NCBI GenBank assembly: GCA_900762015.1
Contig: CAAFEX010000109.1
Location: forward strand, 1-10,080
Source of the DNA: an uncultured Collinsella sp.
GTDB lineage: Bacteria; Actinomycetota; Coriobacteriia; Coriobacteriales; Coriobacteriaceae
Direction: 5' to 3'
DNA length: 10,080 nt
Shown here in pieces: positions 5,954-10,080 of this stretch (positions are counted from its first letter, which is position 1; each line of letters begins with the position of its first letter). The position numbers and the translations under genes are program-made. A model generated the notes under the pieces. The model saw nothing but the letters and a program-made list of their open reading frames with translations, had not been told where the DNA came from and searched no databases.

Positions 5954-6145
5954 CGGACCAACCAAGCCGCCGCCGAGGACCAGTCGACTGTCGAGGACGA
6001 GCCCGCCGCAGTGCCCGCTGCAGACGGCAACGTCCTCGTGGCCTACTACTCGGCACAGGGCCACACCGCTGTCGTAGCTCAGGCCATCGCCGACGAGCTC
6101 GGCGCCGATCTCTTTGAGGTGACACCTAGAACCCGCGGGTTATAA
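5954..6145 (+). pseudogene. Remnant: N-terminal part of a flavodoxin gene
   Basis: The frame between a TAA at 5951 and a TAA at 6143 encodes a low-complexity Ala/Glu-rich stretch, then NVLVAYYSAQGHTAVVA, then a helix ending GADLFEVTP. This is the first strand, FMN phosphate loop (SAQGHT) and first helix of a flavodoxin. The Ala/Glu-rich stretch is what follows the lipobox in lipoprotein flavodoxins of Coriobacteriia, but the signal peptide and start are gone. After FEVTP (6127) homology stops at a 12-base palindrome and a stop soon follows, so about three quarters of the domain is missing. There is no start codon and no visible ribosome-binding site. The rest of this 311-base gap holds the leader of reductase 2. 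The fragment suggests that a flavodoxin once stood between the two reductases. Confidence 0.75.
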
Positions 6146-6175
6146 CACCGTGCACACCCCAGCGTTATAGAACCC
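6127..6175. repeat. Palindrome and 8-base direct repeat at the flavodoxin break
   Basis: AACCCGCGGGTT (6130-6141) is a perfect 12-base palindrome. TAGAACCC occurs at 6127-6134 and again at 6168-6175, and GTTATA at 6139-6144 and 6164-6169. The first copies mark exactly where flavodoxin homology ends, so they may be the scar of the deletion; the second copies lie in the conserved upstream block of reductase 2. Confidence 0.5.
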
Positions 6176-6192
6176 TCACCAACGGAAACTTC
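6156..6192 (+). promoter_or_regulatory. Conserved upstream block of aldo-keto reductase 2
   Basis: Second copy of the block at 4995-5031: ACCCCA..GTTATA (6156-6169), then CCAACG..AACTTC (6179-6192), offset exactly 1161 bases from the first copy and ending 58 bases before the start codon at 6251. The dyad symmetry of the first copy is only partly kept. It indicates that reductase 2 has its own promoter under the same control, rather than depending on read-through from reductase 1. Confidence 0.6.
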
Positions 6193-6250
6193 CGCCGACG
6201 CGGCTCCCCTCGTATGGTGGATACGTCAAGTTGCGAGAAAGGAAGGCACC

Positions 6251-7102
6251 ATGGACTACATCACCTTGAACAACGGCGTCAGGATGCCGCAGCTCGGCTT
6301 CGGCGTGTACCAGATTCCGGACGCCGCGGAATGCCAGCGCGCCGTGGAGGACGCGCTCTCGGTCGGCTACCGGCTGCTCGACACGGCCGCGAGCTACGGC
6401 AACGAAGAGGCGGTCGGGGCCGCCATTCGTGCGAGCGGCCTGCCGCGCGACGAGGTGTTCGTGACGACCAAGCTGTGGATGTCGGATGCGAGCTACGAGG
6501 GGGCCAAGCGCGGCTTCGACGCGTCGCTCAAGCGGCTGGGGCTCGACTACGTCGACCTCTACCTCATCCACCAGCCGTTCGGCGACGTCTTCGGCGCGTG
6601 GCGCGCCATGGAGGAGCTCTACGAGCAGGGCGTTATCCGCGCCATAGGCACAGCTAACTTCTACCCCGATCATCTCGCAAACCTCATCTCGTTCAACCGT
6701 ATCGCCCCCGCTGTGAACCAAGTCGAGTGCAACGTGTTCTTCCAGCAGCGCGAGGCGCAGGAGTACATGGTCGGCAAGGAGGTAGCCATGGAGGGCTGGG
6801 CGCCCTTTGCGGAGGGCAGAAACGACCTCTTCCGCAACGAGGTCCTCGCTCGCATCGGCGAGGCGCACGGCAAGACGGTCGCCCAGGTCGTGCTGCGCTG
6901 GCTGCTGCAGCGCGGTGTGGTCTGCATCCCTAAGAGCACGCACCGCGATCGCATGGAGCAAAACTTCGACGTCTTCGACTTCGCGCTGGGCGACGACGAG
7001 ATGGTCGCCATCGCCGCGCTCGACACCGGGCGCAGCGCGTTCTTCGACCACCACGACCCCGCCACCATCGAATGGATGTCCGGGCTCGTGCGCAACGTGT
7101 AG
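6251..7102 (+). CDS. Aldo-keto reductase 2 (AKR5-like)
   Basis: A 283-residue paralogue of reductase 1 with an intact tetrad: Asp44 and Tyr49 in LLDTAASYGNEEAVG, Lys74 in VTTKLW, His107 in YLIHQPFGD. Also visible are IGTANFYPDHL in the SNF-motif position and the cofactor segment VVCIPKSTHRDRMEQN, where Lys and Ser/Thr usually hold the NADPH 2'-phosphate. The C-terminal tail (FFDHHDPATIEWMSGL) resembles that of AKR5 members such as DkgA and differs from that of reductase 1, so the two probably differ in substrate. The ATG at 6251 is preceded by AGGAAGG. The iron alcohol dehydrogenase gene begins 44 bases after its stop on the same strand, so they are probably co-transcribed. The gap holds only a weak 5-base hairpin, GCGGT (7107-7111) with ACCGC (7115-7119). 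Confidence 0.93.
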   Translation: MDYITLNNGVRMPQLGFGVYQIPDAAECQRAVEDALSVGYRLLDTAASYGNEEAVGAAIRASGLPRDEVFVTTKLWMSDASYEGAKRGFDASLKRLGLDYVDLYLIHQPFGDVFGAWRAMEELYEQGVIRAIGTANFYPDHLANLISFNRIAPAVNQVECNVFFQQREAQEYMVGKEVAMEGWAPFAEGRNDLFRNEVLARIGEAHGKTVAQVVLRWLLQRGVVCIPKSTHRDRMEQNFDVFDFALGDDEMVAIAALDTGRSAFFDHHDPATIEWMSGLVRNV

Positions 7103-7146
7103 ACGAGCGGTCAGACCGCACTGATAACTTACTAGGAGGAATTGCC

Positions 7147-8310
7147 ATGAACTCATTCACGTACGACTACCCGGTCAGGAACTACTTCGGCGAGGGGGCC
7201 ATGGACCAGGCACTCGACGCCGAGATGGGTGCCATGGGCAAGACAGTGATGCTCGCCTACGGCGGAGGCTCGGTCAAACGAACCGGCGTCTACGGCCACG
7301 TGGTCGACAAGCTCACGAGCGCGGGCAAGCGCGTGGTGGACTTCGGCGGCATCATGCCCAATCCGACCTACGAGAAGTGCCAGGAAGGCGCCGCGCTCGC
7401 ACGCGAGGAGCAGGTCGACTTCATTCTCGCCGTCGGCGGCGGGTCGGTCTTCGACTGCTGCAAGGTGGTCTCCGCGCAGGCGATGCTTGACGAGGACATC
7501 GAGACGTTCGAGCACGCCGACGGCAAGACGCCGAGTTCGTTCATCCCCATGGGCTGCATCGTTACGCTCTCCGGCACGGGTGCCGAGCAGAACAACGGCG
7601 CCGTCATCACCAACGAGGAGACGCACGTGAAGGGCGCCTATCTGGGGGCGATGCCCATGTGGGCGGCGCTCGACCCGGCGCTCACGCTCACCGTACCGCA
7701 CGCGCAGTTCATGAGCTGCGCGTTCGACACGCTCTCGCACTGCATGGAGAGCTATTTCGGAAGCCCGCGCGGACGCAACGTCACCGACGACATCAACCTC
7801 GCCATCCAGCGTAACGTCATCCGCAACATGCGCCTCATCGCGGACGACGACCAGAACTTCGATGCCAGAAGCGAGCTCATATACGACTCCGCCATGGCCG
7901 AGAACGGCGTGCTCAAGATCGGCAAGTCAACGGACTTCCAGACGCACATGATCCAGCACCAGTACGGCGCGTACACCCACACCAACCACGGAATGGGCCT
8001 CGCGGTCATCCACCCTGCGCTCTACCGCCACCTGGCCCCCGAGGCGCCCGCGCAGTTCGCCCGCTGGGCGCGCGAGGTGTGGGACGTCGACGCCAAGGGC
8101 AAAGACGACCTTACGGTGGCGCTCGAGGGCATCGACCGCCTGCAGACGTTCATCGGCGAGATGGGGCTTCCCACGAGCTTCGCCGAGATGGGCTCCGACG
8201 CGTCCGACGAGACGCTGCACAAGGTTGCGGACACCTGCGTGCTCACCGGCGGCTGCGCCAAGAAACTGGAGCGCAGCGAGGTGTTCCAGATTCTGACCGA
8301 GTGCCTCTAG
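7147..8310 (+). CDS. Iron-containing alcohol dehydrogenase / aldehyde reductase, YqhD-BdhA type
   Basis: A 387-residue group III metal-dependent alcohol dehydrogenase. Nucleotide-binding signatures are YGGGSVKRTGVY (38-49) and AVGGGSVFD (95-103). The GGGS at 39-42 is the segment that favours NADPH in YqhD-type enzymes. Metal ligands are all present: Asp194 and His198 in AFDTLSH, His267 in THMIQH, His281 in TNHGMGLAV. From memory this is the same length and ligand numbering as E. coli YqhD. Such enzymes reduce short-chain and toxic aldehydes (butanal, acrolein, methylglyoxal, malondialdehyde) to alcohols. The ATG at 7147 follows AGGAGG with 7 bases between; the upstream in-frame ATG at 7072 lies within reductase 2 and is not used. 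It is the last gene of the unit before the terminator at 8352. The pairing with an AKR5-like reductase parallels the yqhD-dkgA pair of E. coli. Confidence 0.93.
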   Translation: MNSFTYDYPVRNYFGEGAMDQALDAEMGAMGKTVMLAYGGGSVKRTGVYGHVVDKLTSAGKRVVDFGGIMPNPTYEKCQEGAALAREEQVDFILAVGGGSVFDCCKVVSAQAMLDEDIETFEHADGKTPSSFIPMGCIVTLSGTGAEQNNGAVITNEETHVKGAYLGAMPMWAALDPALTLTVPHAQFMSCAFDTLSHCMESYFGSPRGRNVTDDINLAIQRNVIRNMRLIADDDQNFDARSELIYDSAMAENGVLKIGKSTDFQTHMIQHQYGAYTHTNHGMGLAVIHPALYRHLAPEAPAQFARWAREVWDVDAKGKDDLTVALEGIDRLQTFIGEMGLPTSFAEMGSDASDETLHKVADTCVLTGGCAKKLERSEVFQILTECL

Positions 8311-8351
8311 ATCGGCGCTCGGTCCCGATCCGCCCGCGCCGAAGGAAACAG

Positions 8352-8391
8352 GAAGGCTCCTCGTTTTTCTCGAGGAGCCTTCTGAGTTTTT
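8352..8391 (+). terminator. Strong intrinsic terminator of the reductase/dehydrogenase unit
   Basis: A perfect 12-base stem, GAAGGCTCCTCG (8352-8363) and CGAGGAGCCTTC (8371-8382), with a 7-base loop, followed by TGAGTTTTT. It lies 41 bases after the dehydrogenase stop. Confidence 0.92.
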
Positions 8392-8520
8392 GCCCGATTG
8401 TGAAACCATGTGGCTTGCAGGTGCGGCGGTTGCGAAACGCCCCCATCGGTCGCCATCGGACCGTACGAAACCGTATGAAATACATGAACAAGTGTTCTAT
8501 TACTATTCCCGCTCAGTGAC
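8392..8520. other. Intergenic stretch without a recognised gene
   Basis: No frame here has a believable start, ribosome-binding site and protein-like composition on either strand. The only pattern is an imperfect 10-base tandem repeat, ACCGTACGAA followed by ACCGTATGAA, at 8460-8479. The last 30 or so bases may be degraded upstream sequence of the sortase remnant, in the same frame. Confidence 0.5.
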
Positions 8521-8523
8521 TAG

Positions 8524-8658
8524 AGCCCTGGCGTAATTGGCTGGATCACCGTTCCGGGAACCGGTATCGATTTACCTGTCCGCCAAGCTCCTTCTTCAGC
8601 TCCAGCCTAGTATCTGACTCGCGCCGTTATAAGCGAAAACCGAAGAGATGCGTCTTAG
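8524..8658 (+). pseudogene. Remnant of a class B-like sortase gene
   Basis: Between TAG (8521) and TAG (8608) the frame reads SPGVIGWITVPGTGIDLPV then RQAPSSAPA, and the same frame continues after the second stop as YLTRAV. This is the N-terminal conserved strand pair of class B sortases (NPD-x-x-GWI-x-VPGT-x-ID-x-PVVQ, then YL/YYLTH). At least one in-frame nonsense codon (8608) splits the match. There is no start codon and no catalytic His or TLxTC Cys region; those parts are absent from the window. It is a dead fragment of a transpeptidase that would attach surface proteins to the cell wall or assemble pili. It has no neighbouring sortase substrate here and says only that the ancestor had a sortase locus at or near this point. 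Confidence 0.65.
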
Positions 8659-8667
8659 CCAAGAGAA

Positions 8668-8686
8668 TAAGGTTAGCCTTATCTTA
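8668..8686. promoter_or_regulatory. DtxR/IdeR-like iron box before the methyltransferase operon
   Basis: The 19 bases match 15 of 19 positions of the actinobacterial iron box TTAGGTTAGCCTAACCTAA. Within and beside them ATAAGG-TTAG-CCTTAT (8667-8682) is a perfect inverted repeat. It covers the expected -35 region of a promoter whose -10 is TATAGT (8704-8709), so an iron-loaded DtxR-family repressor bound here would block transcription of the two downstream genes. Confidence 0.65.
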
Positions 8687-8706
8687 CTTCATGATTCGTG
8701 TGTTAT

Positions 8707-8724
8707 AGTTAGATAGCTCTAACT
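8707..8724. promoter_or_regulatory. Second perfect dyad over the start of transcription
   Basis: AGTTAGA-TAGC-TCTAACT, a perfect 7-base inverted repeat overlapping the -10 box and the likely transcription start. Its core keeps the TTAG-N6-CTAA half-sites of an iron box but the centre differs. It may be a second, weaker DtxR-family site or an operator for another repressor. Confidence 0.5.
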
Positions 8725-8741
8725 GTTTGGGGGCGACAGCC

Positions 8742-9371
8742 ATGCACGAACGCAAGGGTTTCTGGGACAAGAATGCCGGTCGATACGACCGTTTCATGCG
8801 AAACGACCGGGCGGCGTATGAGAAGATGTATGGGCTTATCCGGCCGGTAGTGAAAGCAAAAACCGTACTGGAGGTTGCCACCGGCACGGGGCTTATCGCA
8901 AAGAACATCGTGAATGCGGCGGCGCACATCGAGGCTACAGACGCTTCTGCAGAGATGATCCTTGAAGCAAAGCGGGACAATCAATCCGCAAAGCTGCACT
9001 TTTCCGTACAAGATATGTTCCGCCTGCCCTATGCACAGAAGTCCTTCGAAGTGGTGATCGCGTCCAACGCGCTTCACATAGTGCCGCATCCGGAAAAGGC
9101 CCTGCAAGAAATCAGGCGGGTGCTGAAGGACGACGGCGTGCTCATCGCGCCAACCTTCACTCACGCGGGGAGCTCGGTTTCCGGCAAGGCAAAAGCCTTT
9201 TTCATGAGTATGGCGGGATTCCCCCTCCATAGCAGATGGACAAGCGAGGAATACCTACGTTTCCTGCGTCAAAACGGCTGGGCGGTGCAGAAAAGCGCAG
9301 TGCTGAAGGCCTCGTTCCCGTTGACCTATGCGGAATGCACGAAATCGGAGGGGCCAGATGTCGTTCTTTGA
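8742..9371 (+). CDS. Class I SAM-dependent methyltransferase 1
   Basis: A 209-residue Rossmann-fold methyltransferase of the UbiE / Methyltransf_11 type. Motif I is VLEVATGTGLIA (42-53; Glu44, Gly48, Gly50), the acidic residue ending strand 2 is Asp67 in IEATDAS, and motif II is SVQDMFRLPYAQKSFEVVIASNALH (88-112) with Asp91. A post-III region EIRRVLKDDGVLIAPTF follows. The N-terminal FWDKNAGRYDRFMR is typical of small-molecule or phospholipid methyltransferases. The ATG at 8742 is preferred to the in-frame TTG at 8727 because a G-rich ribosome-binding site (8729-8733) lies between them. Its 3' end overlaps the next gene by 14 bases, so the two are translationally coupled. The methyl acceptor is unknown; control by the iron box upstream suggests a job in siderophore, haem or metal handling, which is inference. 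Confidence 0.88.
   Translation: MHERKGFWDKNAGRYDRFMRNDRAAYEKMYGLIRPVVKAKTVLEVATGTGLIAKNIVNAAAHIEATDASAEMILEAKRDNQSAKLHFSVQDMFRLPYAQKSFEVVIASNALHIVPHPEKALQEIRRVLKDDGVLIAPTFTHAGSSVSGKAKAFFMSMAGFPLHSRWTSEEYLRFLRQNGWAVQKSAVLKASFPLTYAECTKSEGPDVVL
9347..9353 (+). promoter_or_regulatory. Ribosome-binding site fixing the methyltransferase 2 start
   Basis: GGAGGGG, 4 bases before the ATG at 9358, inside the end of methyltransferase 1. It would be internal if the in-frame ATG at 9328 were used, so 9358 is the start. Confidence 0.75.
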
Positions 9372-9963
9372 AAACACCCGCAAGCCCGTGGGCCTCGGCG
9401 GAAAACTTATGGTTGCCATGATGAATCTGGGCCACAGCCCTGTGGCGCGGTGGGGGCTTCGATTTCTACGACTTGCGCCAAACGCCAAGGTGCTGGATTG
9501 CGGCTGCGGAGGCGGGGCGAACATAAAACGGCTGCTGAAAAAATACTCGCATGGCATCGTCAAGGGCATCGACTATTCGCCCGTCAGCGTGGAGAAGGCT
9601 AGAAAGCTCAACCGAACTGCAATTCAGGAGGGGCGTTGCGCCGTTCTGCAAGGCAGTGTGGCGGATATGGCGTTTGAGAATAGCTACTTCGATGCTGCCA
9701 CGGCCTTTGAGACCGTCTATTTTTGGCCTGATTTGCCCCGATGCTTCCGTGAGGTCTGGCGGACGCTGAAGCCAGGCGGGACAATTCTTATCTGCAACGA
9801 GAGCAATGGCGATACGGACAAGGACGAGAGGTGGACGCAGATCATCGGCGGCATGACCATCTACAAGGACATTGAATTAAAGGCGTGCCTGGAGCAGGCG
9901 GGTTTTCACGAGGTGCAGATACACAAAAAGAAAAAGTGGCTCTGCGTCACGGCGCGGAAGTAG
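9358..9963 (+). CDS. Class I SAM-dependent methyltransferase 2
   Basis: A 201-residue methyltransferase of the Methyltransf_11/25 group. Motif I is VLDCGCGGGANIKRLL (45-60), the acidic residue is Asp72 in KGIDYSPVSVEKAR, motif II is GSVADMAFENSYFDAATAFETVYFWPDL (99-126), and motif III is REVWRTLKPGGTILICNESNG. The N-terminal GGKLMVAMMNLGHSPVARWG is a helix common in small methyltransferases that sit in metal-uptake clusters. The C-terminus is basic (HKKKKWLCVTARK). It is not a close copy of methyltransferase 1, so the pair probably acts in sequence on one substrate or forms a heteromer rather than being redundant. The 14-base overlap with methyltransferase 1 marks an operon that continues to the right edge. 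The substrate is unknown. Confidence 0.88.
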   Translation: MSFFENTRKPVGLGGKLMVAMMNLGHSPVARWGLRFLRLAPNAKVLDCGCGGGANIKRLLKKYSHGIVKGIDYSPVSVEKARKLNRTAIQEGRCAVLQGSVADMAFENSYFDAATAFETVYFWPDLPRCFREVWRTLKPGGTILICNESNGDTDKDERWTQIIGGMTIYKDIELKACLEQAGFHEVQIHKKKKWLCVTARK

Positions 9964-10067
9964 GGGTATCAAGCACGGGTATTTTTGCATCCATCCTGCA
10001 CATGGCGATAGGCATGACGGTCATAGCGGCTATGCTGGCGGCAATTATGACAGTTTTTATTCACTGA
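9936..10067 (+). CDS. Possible small membrane protein, about 43 residues
   Basis: From a GTG at 9936, inside the end of methyltransferase 2 but in another frame, or from an ATG at 10002, a frame runs to TGA at 10065. Its C-terminal part is strongly hydrophobic, ILHMAIGMTVIAAMLAAIM, and would form one membrane helix. No convincing ribosome-binding site precedes either start, and much of the first 28 bases overlaps the methyltransferase gene, so this may be chance. The placement in an operon of short spacing and the clean hydrophobic helix are the reasons to record it. Confidence 0.35.
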   Translation: MALRHGAEVGVSSTGIFASILHMAIGMTVIAAMLAAIMTVFIH

Positions 10068-10080
10068 GGAAGAAACCTAT
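10066..10080 (+). promoter_or_regulatory. Ribosome-binding site of the next gene at the right edge
   Basis: GAGGAAGAA, about a dozen bases before the window end, suggests that another gene of the methyltransferase operon starts just outside. Confidence 0.35.

Noticed and set aside
7107..7119. Small hairpin between reductase 2 and the dehydrogenase as a terminator
   Set aside because: The stem is only 5 bases and no U-tract follows; at most it affects mRNA stability, so the two genes are still read as co-transcribed.
6176..7156. 326-codon open frame on the minus strand opposite aldo-keto reductase 2
   Set aside because: Same shadow effect; it mirrors the codons of reductase 2 and has no recognisable domain.
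7153..7740. 195-codon minus-strand frame within the alcohol dehydrogenase
   Set aside because: Arg/Glu/His-rich shadow; the sense strand carries the metal ligands and nucleotide-binding motifs.
9328..9357. Upstream ATG start for methyltransferase 2
   Set aside because: GGAGGGG lies between it and the ATG at 9358, and there is no ribosome-binding site before 9328.

Overview
The window looks like part of the chromosome of a high-GC anaerobic actinobacterium, most likely class Coriobacteriia (Eggerthella, Olsenella, Collinsella, Slackia type). The grounds are the GC-rich codons of the aldo-keto reductase block, the flavodoxin remnant with a YYSAQGHT loop, a DtxR-type iron box, a class B sortase remnant, and the density of carbonyl and flavin reductases. 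This placement is inference; there is no rRNA or marker gene. Composition is mosaic: roughly 5000-8310 is clearly richer in G+C than the ATPase, hydrolase and methyltransferase genes (judged by eye).

Layout. (1) 2-682 (+): 3' part of an AAA+ ATPase with a C-terminal winged helix, cut by the left edge. (2) 713-776: long imperfect hairpin between two converging genes. (3) 790-1320 (-): flavodoxin-fold reductase with a compact four-cysteine motif. (4) 1469-3210 (-): two-gene operon, a carboxymuconolactone decarboxylase-cupin fusion followed by an alpha/beta hydrolase with a cysteine nucleophile. (5) 3271-3432 (-): decayed 3' end of a probable flavoprotein gene, between that operon and its operator. 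(6) 3485-3925 (+): divergent MerR regulator of the AdhR/NmlR type, facing a perfect 7-6-7 inverted repeat. (7) 3987-4012: strong terminator. (8) 4062-4961 (-): LysR regulator, divergent from (9) 5091-8310 (+): aldo-keto reductase 1, a flavodoxin remnant, aldo-keto reductase 2 and a YqhD-like iron alcohol dehydrogenase, closed by a strong terminator at 8352. (10) 8392-8658: gene-poor stretch holding a broken sortase B remnant. (11) 8742-9963 (+): two overlapping SAM methyltransferase genes behind a DtxR/IdeR-like iron box. (12) 9936-10067: possible tiny membrane ORF and the leader of a gene beyond the window.

How it fits together. Most of 790-8310 reads as a carbonyl/electrophile detoxification neighbourhood. 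An AdhR-like MerR with the conserved Cys52 sits beside a carboxymuconolactone decarboxylase gene, as AdhR controls yraC in Bacillus. A LysR regulator sits beside a pair of DkgA-like reductases and a YqhD-like aldehyde reductase, recalling the E. coli yqhD-dkgA pair. The two reductase genes carry the same block-conserved upstream sequence at the same distance from their start codons, so one regulator probably acts on both. At least two flavoprotein genes of this neighbourhood have decayed to fragments. The methyltransferase pair at the right edge looks like the start of a separate, iron-repressed operon.
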